From Acanthaster planci (lineage: Eukaryota > Echinodermata > Asteroidea > Valvatida > Acanthasteridae): DNA of 64,000 nt. Position 1 is the first letter of the stretch. Each line of letters opens with the position of its first letter. The notes under the pieces were generated by a model. It was not told the DNA's origin, did not search any database, and saw nothing but the letters and a program-made list of their open reading frames with translations. Location: NCBI RefSeq assembly GCF_001949145.1, contig NW_019091659.1, positions 150,586 to 214,585 on the forward strand, written 5' to 3'. Both the position numbers and the translations under genes were made by a program. Of the stretch, positions 31,501 through 40,426 are shown piece by piece.

Positions 31501-34500
31501 CTCCCGACTCTGCGAGAACGGCACAACATCCCGCATCCGTCTCTGCAACAACCCCTCACCCTTGTACGGTGGGGATCGATGCCTGGGGAACGTGCAGGAG
31601 GTGGCCATCTGTAACACTCATAGATGCCCAGGTCAGTGAATTCCTTTTTTTGAAGGTTCATTGTATGCAGCCTTCCACTCAGTAAAAAGGTTTGGGAAGA
31701 TGTGATCACTGTTTGTGAAATCAAAACCAAAAAAGTGACCCACAGTTTTACTTCTGGGCTACTCACACTAAGTTGACCACTGGCCATTTGCCAGTTAGTC
31801 CCGCTCCCTTGGAGAACTTATGTGTGGGGTGCGCGACACACAGCTACTGCGCTTGCATACAGTCGTTTGTCGCATGAACGTACATGTACGTATCAATCTG
31901 AAATTGTCCAAGATTTGAGACAACTTTTCTCACTGTGTACTTGATGTATGAACCCCGCGTATATGTACCTTCCTGTAGCTGAATCATTTGTGGTTGAGTT
32001 ATCATGCAGGGCTTTGTCACACCATGACATGCAGTGCATTGTGTTGATTTGCGTTCACGTCTTGCCTATTAATGAACAGGCTGGATGAGACATGTGCCAG
32101 TGGACTGCATGCTTTTGGAATTAGATTTGTAAGTCCAAGGTTTGGAATATCGTACAATATTAAACAGAGACTGCAATTTGATAATACTTGTGAACAGCGG
32201 AAGGTCATTTCTGTGCGCGACTACGCTCTTAGTGGTCGAAACTGCGGAATATTAGTTTTCCCGACCAGCATCTGTGCCACAGTTCTGTTCCTGTCATGCA
32301 AAAGACACTGCTTGTTTTGCGCAAGTTTTTGATCAAAAATTTAGTCGTGCACATGGTGCCATTCACACTCGGGTGAAGCACAGTTTGTATGCTGCAGGGC
32401 TCATGCGAGTGGGCCATACAGTTTAACTCTGCATGCATGTACACAGTTTCTGAGTTTTTTGAGATCTTTGTGACTTCTTTAGCAAGTTTCTTTTGCTTGT
32501 GCCTCCCTGCCAGAATTCCACATGTGGTATTTTTTGGTGTAATATTCAAAAGTTCCATTGTCTTTTTTTACCCAGTAATAAAACTAGCTTATCACATAAT
32601 GCTTGTCTTCTTATCTCATTCATTTACTCACTTTTAGCATGGTGAGAATGCTGTCAGTTTGATCATCTATCTCTAAAAAGAGTGAATAGACAATAATTCA
32701 TCACATGTATTCATCACAAGTCACACCTTTGTAGGGCATTGACAACGAAACACTGGCTTTGTTACAAGTTCATCTCCGTAGCTTCCGACTTGACTCCATG
32801 CTAGATTCCACCTGATTAACCCCTACAGTCTTCAATCCTTCACCTGTAGAAGGTTTGAGGACTTTAACTTGACTTGGGAAAACTTGATAGAAAGACACGG
32901 GTTAGATTAGTCAGGATTTTTCCTGATTTGGAAATTTTTCATTAGGTTTTTACTGATTTCAGGAATTTTCAATCTCTTATAAATCTGGAAATCCTCAGCT
33001 AAGAATTAAGGTGTTTTCATGAATAAAAGTTGATGTGAGACACATTAAATGAGTGATGTAAGGGTTGCCATTTGGCAAACACAAATGTATACCATACCCG
33101 TGCTGTAAGGCCTTCAAAACCCCTGGTAATTATTTTATGAATATTCCGTTTTCATCCAATCTCACCTCCTGCAAAGACTTACACTTGTGTGCTTGGTTTC
33201 ACCTCCAGTTCATGGTGGTTTCTCCCCCTGGACTGGGTGGAGCCAGTGCACCAAATCCTGTGGGGGCGGGCAGACACAGCGGACCAGAGACTGCACCAAC
33301 CCCGTGCCCTCCTTTGGTGGGAACCCTTGCGTTGGCCCGACCATCGAAAAACGACTCTGTGCTGCCTTCTACTGCCCCGGTGAATATAAGAAACCAAAGT
33401 GTTTGCAGACTGAAAACTCAGGGTTTTTCCTCCTGAGCTTTATATTACAGATAAAACAAGTTGAATTTCAAAATATTTGAAAAAGTAGTACTTTAAGACA
33501 AAGGTTGCCATTGGTTTGTATTACATGTAAAAAAAATGCTTATTTTTAATCCCTTCTTTTTTTAGCATTTTCATTGGTTTTAAGTATCATGTACTCGCAT
33601 GTACACGGAACTATGAGCACTTGTAGTCATAATTTTGAGTGCAAGTACTTAATGTGCATCTGTGGTCGGTAAGCAAAGTACTAATTTGAATGGTACTTGG
33701 CCATTTCAGTGCTTGGATAGTACTTACATATAGTACTCAGGAACAAGTAGTTGACTATAAAACTGATTCCTCGCAGTTTAACATGATGGTTGACACGTGT
33801 ATAATTTTGGGTTTGATGTTATCCACTCCCACAGTCCACGGTGGCTTTTCCCTCTGGGGTGAGTGGGCGCCTTGCCCTGTCACCTGTGGTGGGACCGTGG
33901 TCAACCGCACCAGAGTCTGTAATAACCCAAGCCCACGCCATGGCGGTCAGCCATGCCAAGGTCCAGTCACATCCTCCAGCTTGTGCGCCAATAACCCCTG
34001 CCCAGGTAGGGTTATTTTTGGCTCTGCTGGGTTCCCACGAGTATTAATAGGCTTTATGTGTTGTGCCTGACCTAGGAAATCAAATCCCTATGGACGGTAT
34101 ATGTGTTAATAGTCTACACAAATACTTTATAGTCATGTTTTTCATTTCATTTGCAAGACAGTTGTTCAACACTGTCACTTAACTATCACGACGCAAGGTT
34201 TGATTTTACAAGAATTCTTAAGAACCAAATGAATCTTCGTGAATGAACAGTATATACACACAGGTGATTGAACAAATCTCTTTATAGCAATTCCTTCAAT
34301 AGCAAAGTTACAGGGGCCAGCCAGGCTACCAGGCTATAATCAGAAGTCTAGAGAAACTAGAGAAACAAAGACAAAAAGAAATGGAGTGAGCTGAATTCCA
34401 GAATTTGCCCTCCAACATAGTTGGAGTGCTCTTCGTGCTCAGCTGAATGGGTATTGAGCTCTCCCAAGCTGGCCGAGTGGCACCTTCAGAGCTTTGTGCA

Positions 34501-37500
34501 GGTTGCCTAGTCTCAGATTCACCTGTGATCTGCCGTCACTTTTGTCCCACGCAGTTGATGGTGCTTGGACCACCTGGAGCTCCTGGTCGCAGTGCTCGGC
34601 CACGTGTGGCGATGGACGAGAAATGAAGAGGCGGAATTGTTCCAACCCCGCCCCCGCCTACGAAGGGTCTGATTGCATTGGGGAGGGGTACAGGGAAGTT
34701 GTGTGCTACAGGAGTGACGAGTGCCCAGGTTTGGAATCATTTGGGAAAAATGATGACAAGAAAAAAAAGGTTTCAATAGAAATTTAAAAATGCCGTAATA
34801 TTTGGTGTTGTGCAGGTGTTATGTAACCTTTCAGTAGGCTTCAGCTTTTGAACAGGGAGCGTTGCATTGACAGTGAGCCATATCCGTACCATTAGTGAGC
34901 TAAAACTGTGACTGTGACTGTGATATGGCAAGGAATGGGTGTATACTTGCACATGAAGATGATTGGAATACACTAACATGACTAATGATTAACATGCATT
35001 CATTTTTCGACTGTTCAGTTTTACCAACGCCTCCATCCAAGCTGAACTTCTCCGTGTCTGTAACCAAAGCGGGCCTGGTGTCAGTCTACGTCAGCTGGGA
35101 TCCCGCCGAGATTGACGAAGTCGCCACCAATTACTTGGTGGTGCAGGTACTGTACCACAGACAGGTTTTGGGGATCATTCAATACGTTTACTAATTCTAA
35201 CCAGCAAATTACTGTTGTCCATTCAAGCCTCTCATGTGTTGCTGACGGCTTTCACAGTTCTTTTATTAAACCAGGCACTGTAAGCCCTTGTGTGGTGTGT
35301 ATTGACTCTGCTCTTTTTATCCTTGCAAAATATTCTGTTTCGTTTTGATTTAAACAGAAGTATTTAATTCCAAATCACTGAGGATTTAGACATTTTAATT
35401 ATAAACAACACAATGTGTAAACAGAGTGCATCCCTCTTTCAGCTATGTAAACTTAGGATGTTGGTCACTGTTCATGCCTCCCCCCACTTCATAAATATGC
35501 CATGACACTGCTTACCACAAGGACAGAGGCTGGATTCAAACCTCAGACTCTGGACGGCTTCCACTCACTCAACTTATGTCTGGTTTGAGTGTGTATGTAA
35601 GCCAAGCAAAACCACGCAAATGAAGTTGACTCAGTTTTTATGACTGGACGTCTAGTCTGCACGTTGAATGTCCTGCCAACTGTGCGAAACAGTAAATGAC
35701 CTTTGTGTGCTGTTCCCAGTCAACATCCAAAATCCGCTCATTTCTCGGTCTTTTTCCAGGCCAAACGAGTCCCTACCCAAGGTGTTCCAAGGGGTAATGC
35801 CTCTGCCTATGAGTGGCGAGCGTTTGGTACCGTCATGGGGGTGCACCATGTCGTACCAGTCAGGGACAACGGTCAGACGAATGCTGGGTTATTTGAAGGA
35901 GACTTCAAGGTGCGTGTCATTGCTGGCAACCAGTACGGGGAAGCCAGCTCAGAAGAGTACTCATTCAACGGTGAGTAAACTGTCAGCTACATGATAGCTT
36001 GTTTCTTTCAAGTGCATGTATTACCCAAAAAAATGGTCTGAGGAACTATAAAAACCCTAACCCCCGGACCCTTTTTAGTAAAATCCTCCAGTTTGGGGGT
36101 AAAAAAAATTGGAATCTCCCTCAATCCTCCAAAATTTCCTGGAAAAATTACTTGCAGGTGTGCCTACTGCCTCAATACTTTAAGATCCTCCGGCAATTCC
36201 TGTCAGTATGTTGAGGCAGTGTGAATGGCATTCTTGAGCAGTGCGGTGGATTCAAAAGAAATATGGGGCTGAAGTTATGCATGACTAAGCAAAAACAACA
36301 CAAGGTCTAACCTACGACCTTCACGCATGGCATCCTTCGCAATCAGCCATGCACTTTTGCCATTCAACCTCAATCCTCTAAAATTCTCCAAAACCACCAA
36401 AGGATTTTGGAGGATTGAAGAGGGTTTTAAGATGACATTTTGTGACCTGCTAATCGCAGCCAAGGAAGGAATATTGCTTGTTCACGCCAATTCAATGTGC
36501 TTAATGTATGTAACAAGGGAATAACTGCATTTGGTCAGTTGGTTTAGGAGAATGGACGCGACTGTGGCTCGGGCATTATCAGCGTTCGTTCTCCTGAGCA
36601 AGGTCTTAAACATTAGTTTAAGACTGGCCAAGTACATATTCATTCCCATTCATAAATACCTTTATATTCAGAGACTCAAAAGAAGTCAACACGATTGATT
36701 TCCAACGATTTTATTCTTAAACTTTACTTTCATTTCCTTGAACATCCCCGTTCATTTTATGGTATATTCCTTTTGAAAGTTGTCCAATAGAATCCCCTTC
36801 CATGAACTTGGCATGCGGGTGGTAAGTTGCGTGCACACAGACTCCCAACCAATCAGATCCGATTAAACTGTCTCGTATCCATGTGCCAGCGCGTGATTTA
36901 CCCAGCGGGCATTATCACTTCTCAGGGGGCATTATCAAACATTTGTACGCAGTCACATGACAGGTTTCGACCAATAGGAATAGAAAACCTGGCCCAGGTA
37001 TTTATGAATGCAATTTATTTTGTTTGATGTCATTTTTAAATGGCATATGTCCAACCCTAACTACACCTACACATTTACATGTACATGTCGTTTCAGGTAA
37101 TTATTTGTATTTCATGTACATGTATTAAGTTAATTCTGTGCATATTTTATCCAATACATGCGCATGGACATATCGGCTTTGTGTGAGGATTAGTGCATAC
37201 CACACATACATTCTATTCATCATGCACCTGCAGTTTCAATGTGGGCCTGCTGCTGGACAGAGCTTTGCACACTGGGCATACCGCAGCCCAGCAGTCGCGG
37301 TAAAAAGAATCCCGGCGTTAAGGGGTTAACAAACCCCTCATCCATAACAACCAGGCTACTGTTTGATGTGCGGTATTTCTGTCTTTTTGCCTTCACTTGG
37401 AAAAACGATTTGGTAATACTTTCACATAAATTTTCAGTCCAAAGAGACAAATCTGGAACCATGTTACCGGTAACGTAAAATCCAATCTCTGCCCGTGCAG

Positions 37501-38634
37501 GAATTACTTTGCCAGGTTTGAGGAATGGCCGGTCAAGCCGCTCTAGTCCAAAAATCAACTGGTCATCAGTTTCACAGCAGAGTTTTGGAATCCAAAAAAC
37601 TTCCCTGCTCAATAATAAAAGAAAAGTCCAATTACAGAGAATTGCATATTGCACCATACCGGTACATCAAGAGTTGCGACACAAGGCAGCATCTCTGTGA
37701 ATCTGAACATGGGTCACATTGTACATGTGCAATGAAAAGGAGGAAATCAGATTGCAAAAAGGCTTGAGAAATCCTTGCATACCACTATACAGACACACGT
37801 AGAGTCTGCACAGCAAGGTCACATTGGCTACTGCATGCCGCATGCCAACTTCACGCAGAATGCAATACATGTAAAACACTATTGGCACATGGAGAGGTTG
37901 GTAAGATTTCAAACCGCATGTACACGTTCATGCATCTTTAAACAATATGATCTCGCTCATCTACCCTTGTTCAGCCAAATAGGATTAACCTTAATTTTTG
38001 GCATCATTCACATGAATGTGCATGTGGAATTTGACATTGTAAGACAAACTGAAGTACCTGACTATGGTGGATGGAAGATGCCACTGCTGAGCTGTAAACT
38101 GGAAACCATTTTCTGCTTATAGATTATTCCATATTTCTTAGTAAAATGTACCTTTAGTTTTGAGGGATTTTCTCTGGCTTCATCAAATGATTTCTTATTT
38201 GGGTCATTCCAGAAATTAGGGGTCCATTTTTTCGTGTCCCTGTCACATCTGACATATGATTTTGTAAGTTCAGAACACAAGTTCTAATTTTCAAGAGTGA
38301 TGAATTAATGCAAATTACCAGCCCAACAAATAGTAATAGTTTGAAATCAATTCCGCTGATATTTCCATGTCAAATAACAAAGGTCAGATGTAACAGGGAC
38401 ACCAAAATGTCACACTTTTGGACCCTTCATTCCTGGACCATGTATGCATGAGTCTGCCGAGGACTTAAATCCCATCTTAATTTGCTGTATCTTGGGTCAT
38501 CTCATAACTTCTTCTTTTCTTGACTTTCAGTCGTCAAGTACCTACTGGGAGGATCAGTGCCTACAGCGATTCACATCAGCCCTGTGGCCATGACTGCCAT
38601 AGTGATCTTCACTCACCTTCTATGCAGTGAGTAG
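16436..38634 (+). CDS. TSR-array/FN3 extracellular protein (5' end missing)
   Basis: Nineteen exons read as one protein of at least 1067 residues: 16 TSRs (one per exon, all introns phase 1), a fibronectin type III domain split over two exons by a phase-0 intron, and a last exon with a 33-residue tail ending in a hydrophobic run ([16 protein letters not shown]). Every TSR has six cysteines and the W-x-x-W core. The tail fits either a GPI-attachment signal or a single membrane anchor with almost no cytoplasmic part, so the product is probably a cell-surface or matrix protein in adhesion or guidance. The array resembles the TSR stretches of hemicentins, properdin and SCO-spondin, but the order 16 TSR + FN3 + hydrophobic tail is not one I can match to a named protein. 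No signal-peptide exon was identified. A 302-base assembly gap lies between TSR7 and TSR8, so a further TSR exon there cannot be excluded. Confidence 0.88.
16595..17323. other. TSR intron 1, no feature seen
   Basis: AT-rich intron sequence without recognisable exon, RNA gene or clear repeat. Confidence 0.5.
17324..17488 (+). CDS. TSR exon 2
   Basis: Acceptor CCACATGTTCAG, donor GTATGTAATA. Core [17 protein letters not shown] with six cysteines. The O-fucose position is Pro (CTLPC), so POFUT2-type modification is not expected here. Confidence 0.92.
17868..17945. repeat. short inverted repeat GTTGTGGGGACA
   Basis: GTTGTGGGGACA and TGTCCCCACAAC are perfect inverted repeats around a 54-base loop, probably a small MITE or hairpin. 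Lies in TSR intron 2. Confidence 0.75.
18036..18389. mobile_element. foldback MITE, family C, copy 1
   Basis: Arms of about 120 bases are inverted: AAGCCTTTTGTGAATTAA, AATAAAATCTGGTACACT and TTGAATTCTCCATACT on the left recur reversed on the right (AGTCTGGGGAATTCAA, AGTGTACCAGACTTTATT). A second copy is at 21078. Lies in TSR intron 2, one intron pair away from its sibling. Confidence 0.85.
18806..18970 (+). CDS. TSR exon 3
   Basis: Acceptor TTTCTCCCTGCAG, donor GTAAATATT. Core [17 protein letters not shown]; six cysteines, an O-fucose motif CPVSCGGS and an N-glycosylation sequon NRT. Confidence 0.93.
19027..19090 (+). repeat. tRNA-like sequence (SINE head or tRNA relic)
   Basis: GGGGATAGCTCAGTGG is a canonical tRNA A-box region, and AAGTTTGATTCCTTG resembles the T arm with B box, about 35 bases further on. 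No acceptor stem closes and there is no clear anticodon stem, so it is a SINE head or pseudogene, not a working tRNA. Confidence 0.5.
19515..19685 (+). CDS. TSR exon 4
   Basis: Acceptor CCCTGCTTTTCAG, donor GTAAGAATG. Core [17 protein letters not shown], then DNPAPQHGG; six cysteines. O-fucose motif present (CSVTCNYG). Confidence 0.93.
19686..21077. other. TSR intron 4, left part
   Basis: AT-rich, no exon identified. A minus-strand open stretch at 19959-20195 has a coding-like look but no recognisable family or splice context. Confidence 0.4.
21078..21437. mobile_element. foldback MITE, family C, copy 2
   Basis: Same arms and layout as the copy at 18036-18389 (ATCTGGTACACTGAGTTC, TTGAATTCTCC, CTTGCCCCAAATCATGAGG), in the same orientation relative to the gene. 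Inserted in TSR intron 4. Confidence 0.85.
21529..21699 (+). CDS. TSR exon 5
   Basis: Acceptor GTCACCTTCCAG, donor GTCAGTGTC. Core [17 protein letters not shown]; six cysteines and an O-fucose motif CSQSCGWG. Begins with a codon split as C|GA (Arg) rather than the usual Val. Confidence 0.92.
22341..22514 (+). CDS. TSR exon 6
   Basis: Acceptor TGCATTGACAG, donor GTATGTGCT. Core [17 protein letters not shown]; six cysteines. Ala replaces the O-fucosylated Ser/Thr. Two sequons (NCS, NHT). Confidence 0.92.
22543..22687. mobile_element. short MITE with GGGCCTGTT..TTTCACA ends
   Basis: GGGCCTGTTTGTTTCACA at left and TGTGAAACCAACAGGGCC at right are inverted repeats enclosing about 110 bases with GATC-rich palindromes (GATCCGGATCGCGATCAG, ATCACTGATCGAGATCAG). 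Starts 28 bases after the TSR6 exon donor. Confidence 0.7.
22688..23339. other. TSR intron 6, no feature seen
   Basis: AT-rich intron sequence, nothing recognised. Confidence 0.45.
23340..23545 (-). repeat. tRNA-derived SINE, family A, minus-strand copy
   Basis: Reverse-oriented family A body: GGGAGGAAAACCCC, then AAAACCCACGGAGTCAGG, GAATTGAACCCAGG (B box) and CATGCCAACCTGAC (A box side). Ends about 25 bases before the TSR7 acceptor, so it abuts the branch-point region. Confidence 0.7.
23571..23744 (+). CDS. TSR exon 7
   Basis: Acceptor TTGGGTTTTCAG, donor GTGGGACTG. Core [17 protein letters not shown]; six cysteines. The O-fucose position is Glu (CSKEC). The loop is proline-rich ([10 protein letters not shown]). 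Confidence 0.92.
24478..24753. repeat. 12-bp minisatellite (CACAAGTYCYTT)n
   Basis: About 23 copies of CACAAGTCCTTT, CACAAGTTCCTT and CACAAGTCCAGT in mixed order. Because the period is a multiple of three and no variant makes a stop, long open frames appear in most reading frames; they are not genes. Confidence 0.95.
24754..25055. other. assembly gap (302 N)
   Basis: Run of N at the right end of the 12-bp array. True length unknown; the array or a further TSR exon could be hidden. Confidence 0.98.
25298..25468 (+). CDS. TSR exon 8
   Basis: Acceptor CCCCACATCCAG, donor GTATGTGATT. Core [17 protein letters not shown]; six cysteines and an O-fucose motif CPVTCGGD. Confidence 0.93.
25469..26190. 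other. TSR intron 8, no feature seen
   Basis: AT-rich intron sequence without a recognised element. Confidence 0.45.
26191..26367 (+). CDS. TSR exon 9
   Basis: Acceptor TTTCTGCATTCAG, donor GTATGTTTG. Core [17 protein letters not shown]; six cysteines, an O-fucose motif CSISCGGG and a sequon NTS. Confidence 0.93.
26876..27046 (+). CDS. TSR exon 10
   Basis: Acceptor TGTGGCACACAG, donor GTGGGTTCC. Core [17 protein letters not shown], then TNPVPQHGG; six cysteines and an O-fucose motif. Confidence 0.93.
27657..27960. mobile_element. hAT-like MITE with 9-bp target duplication
   Basis: Flanked by perfect direct repeats GGATACATT (27648-27656 and 27961-27969). Ends GGGTGTCAAT at left and ATTGACGCCC at right are inverted repeats. 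The 304-bp interior has G-rich runs near each end and no coding capacity. The duplication length suggests hAT. Inserted in TSR intron 10. Confidence 0.75.
28137..28337 (+). CDS. TSR exon 11 (extended loop)
   Basis: Acceptor AATTCGGCAG, donor GTAAGAAAT. Core [17 protein letters not shown]; six cysteines. Longest repeat (67 codons): about ten extra acidic residues ([14 protein letters not shown]) lie between the fourth and fifth cysteines. Sequon NWT. Confidence 0.93.
28338..29347. other. TSR intron 11
   Basis: AT-rich intron sequence. Apart from the hairpin at 28920-28978, nothing is recognised. Confidence 0.45.
28920..28978. repeat. near-perfect hairpin with TTAACCCTAACACTCCTC arms
   Basis: TTAACCCTAACACTCCTCA and TGAGGAGTGTTAGGGTTAA are perfect inverted repeats of 19 bases, continued imperfectly (GTCCT / AGGAT). 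The outer TTAA on both sides recalls a piggyBac-type target. A diverged relative is at 32817-32870. Confidence 0.8.
29348..29521 (+). CDS. TSR exon 12
   Basis: Acceptor TCCACCACCCAG, donor GTAAGTATG. Core [17 protein letters not shown]: Phe replaces the first tryptophan. Six cysteines; one extra residue before the last (GDIQC). Confidence 0.92.
29522..31460. other. TSR intron 12 (about 1.9 kb)
   Basis: AT-rich, no exon recognised. Contains a cluster of AGTACTT words at 31140-31255. Confidence 0.45.
31140..31255. repeat. cluster of AAGTACTT-type words
   Basis: About seven AGTACTT words in 115 bases (GGAGTACTTTTGAAGTACTT, AAGTACTTGG, AAAGTACTTTGG, GAGTACTTCTTG, GAGTACTTTGG). A looser cluster of the same word lies at 33590-33750. 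Likely the end of a foldback element. Confidence 0.55.
31461..31631 (+). CDS. TSR exon 13
   Basis: Acceptor CTTCCTTTCAG, donor GTCAGTGAA. Core [17 protein letters not shown]; six cysteines, no O-fucose site (CSRLC). Otherwise typical (NNPSPLYGG). Confidence 0.92.
31632..33208. other. TSR intron 13 (about 1.6 kb)
   Basis: AT-rich intron. A diverged relative of the 28920 hairpin is at about 32817-32870; no exon recognised. Confidence 0.4.
33209..33379 (+). CDS. TSR exon 14
   Basis: Acceptor TTTCACCTCCAG, donor GTGAATATA. Core [17 protein letters not shown], first Trp replaced by Phe; six cysteines and an O-fucose motif CTKSCGGG. Confidence 0.93.
33835..34005 (+). CDS. TSR exon 15
   Basis: Acceptor CACTCCCACAG, donor GTAGGGTTA. 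Core [17 protein letters not shown], first Trp replaced by Phe as in exons 12 and 14; six cysteines, an O-fucose motif and a sequon NRT. Confidence 0.93.
34555..34728 (+). CDS. TSR exon 16 (last TSR)
   Basis: Acceptor TGTCCCACGCAG, donor GTTTGGAAT (weak after GT). Core [17 protein letters not shown]; six cysteines and an O-fucose motif. Glu replaces the first Gly of the GG loop (AYEGSDC). Confidence 0.92.
35019..35146 (+). CDS. FN3 domain, first half
   Basis: Acceptor TTTCGACTGTTCAG, donor GTACTGTAC, phase 1 to phase 0. Encodes [12 protein letters not shown] then [13 protein letters not shown], the proline lead and strand B tryptophan typical of a fibronectin type III domain. Confidence 0.8.
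35147..35759. other. intron inside the FN3 domain
   Basis: Phase-0 intron, AT-rich. No feature recognised. Confidence 0.5.
35760..35970 (+). CDS. FN3 domain, second half
   Basis: Acceptor CGGTCTTTTTCCAG, donor GTGAGTAAAC, phase 0 to phase 1. Encodes YEWRAFGT, then [17 protein letters not shown], the strand F/G signature of FN3. A sequon NAS is present. Confidence 0.85.
35971..38530. other. last TSR-gene intron (about 2.6 kb)
   Basis: AT-rich; carries the dispersed repeat at 38118-38445 and a fragment near 37310 (CCGGCGTTAAGGGGTTAAC) that resembles a piggyBac-type end. No coding exon recognised. Confidence 0.4.
38118..38445. mobile_element. dispersed non-coding element, family D, copy 1
   Basis: About 330 bases matching 51833-52160 in opposite orientation (AAATGATTTCTTATTTGGG, GAGTGATGAATTAATGCAAA, CAAATAACAAAGGTCAGA). 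It contains an inner inverted repeat GGGTCATTCCAGAAATTAGG / TGGACCCTTCATTCCTGGA. No coding capacity. Confidence 0.8.
38531..38634 (+). CDS. terminal exon: hydrophobic C-terminal tail
   Basis: Acceptor TTGACTTTCAG; 35 codons including the split first codon and TAG at 38632-38634. Tail is [15 protein letters not shown] then [16 protein letters not shown] small-residue stretch followed by a hydrophobic end without basic residues fits a GPI signal, though a membrane helix is possible. The sequence before the stop, TGCA|GTGAGT, is also a perfect donor, so an alternative isoform could splice out of this exon before the stop codon. Confidence 0.75.
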
Positions 38635-39493
38635 ATGGCAATGCTCAAGATATGTCCTTGCCCCCACTAGCCTTGCAAGGCACTTGGATAGACAAATTCC
38701 TCAAGGCTGCTTCAAGTAATGCCTTTGAGTCCTCACTACAGAGAATTTATTTGAACATGTTTTCATGTAATGACATGACAGGGCAACAAAAATGAATGTC
38801 ACACATCAGGCATCTAATCAGCTTTGTATGATTTCATCTTTACACATGCACGCATCCCTCCCATGGTGTACGGGATAATGCAGGGATCGCTAACATTAAA
38901 AGATTCCTGATTTGCCCTTAGAGAAACAAGTAAAAGACATCTTCAAGACAGATATATGACAAAACAATTGTCAGCTGGTGTGATGTGGGATATCACGTTT
39001 TTAACACCCTAGTGATGCACTTGCAACAGGTGCTATACTTTCCCTTTGGTGTTCAAAACATCATATCGCACATGACAGCAGTACTTAATTGTTAAATGTA
39101 CATGCAGTGATGAAAATATACAAATTGACCATAATTTGAAGTTATTACACCTGTACCTCCTTCTTAAAATTTTGTGTAAGAGGTGGTACCTTGGAATGAG
39201 TGAACATGAAATGCATGTACCTGTTCAATGTGTGTACATGTACTTCCATAGGGTATGGATGCGGAGCTGTTTGTGTTAGGGAGGGCAGCACAGTGGTGCA
39301 TTTGAATACGATCAGCTGGTTCTTGCTTGGTCAAACAAAGATGACCACATCTCAGGCTTATGTGTTGTTCAGTACATGGCATTTAATTTCAAAAACGAAA
39401 GTCTCTGTTTTCTGGGGTTTTTTGTTTAGATTGGGAAAATGGCTCCACATCTTTGTATTTCAAAATCAAATGTTTGGAAGGGTTTACAGTGCT

Positions 39494-39636
39494 CAGGCAT
39501 GCAACTTTTCCTCGGATCAGCCGATTTCCTCGTTTTTCATTTCACGCTCATGCCATTGAAAATTGAAAAACACTGTGCAAAGTCTTGTCAAGATTGGAAT
39601 TTCATCGTTTTTGTCAAAGTCCAAGTTGCATGCCTG
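39494..39636. mobile_element. 143-bp MITE with 6-bp target duplication
   Basis: CAGGCATGCAACTT at left and AAGTTGCATGCCTG at right are perfect terminal inverted repeats, flanked by AGTGCT direct repeats (39488-39493 and 39637-39642). A related end, CAGGCATGCAACTTGG, is at about 8705. Confidence 0.85.
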
Positions 39637-40426
39637 AGTGCTTTAAGGTTTGTCAGCATCAAAATAACTAAATATTGTCTCTTTTGAAAAAGCAATATTA
39701 GAAAGCAATGAAAAAAAGAATTCCAAATGCTGATAACCATTCCATTATTCCAAAGAGTTTAAACCTTTGACATCAACTGTAATGGCTTCCCTTCTGTGAT
39801 GAAAACTGTCTGAATTCCATGACTTTCTTCGGCATATGACTCGGTGAAGTTTCCATCACTCACTGGTACATGCACACACATTATATAGTTTAGGATAAAT
39901 TCCATTTCATTTTACTAAGCACAGAAAGACTTTACACCCACGGCATATCATTTCAAGAAGTTTAAGGGAATGTTCCGACCATTAGATTAAGAAACTTGAA
40001 ACAATATGATAAAGTTTATTTTTATCAGGCACCATTTTTTAAAGTTGTATAATTAAATTGCCAACATTTAAAAACTGATTGACGTTTCCAGGAATGTTTG
40101 CATGCTTTATTGCTGTTTTCCCTTATCCAGAAAAGTTCTAGTGTTTATTGTAGTCACATTCTTTGCCTTTTAAGAGAGATTTTTCTGCTGGCATTTCAAT
40201 TACTTATTAGAAAGTTTGTCTTTCACACATTTTCCATAAAGACCTTGCCACTGTTTTGAGTGCAATGTACATTGTATGTGTCTCTTGTCTTAAATATTAA
40301 CGTCACTTGCCGAATTACCAAACAATCATAAAAGATGCTTTTGTAAAAATTGTGAAGTATATTTATCAGGTTTGTGAAACCACATACTACAGTTTACAAT
40401 ATTTGTGTTGTTAAATGACTAATTGA

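Noticed and set aside
34464-34540. tRNA-Leu/Ser-like GCTGGCCGAGTGGCACC upstream of TSR16
   Set aside because: Only an A box-like stretch; no B box or stems could be found.
37300-37335. CCGGCGTTAAGGGGTTAAC as a piggyBac-type end
   Set aside because: Resembles such ends, but no partner end was located, so no element is called.
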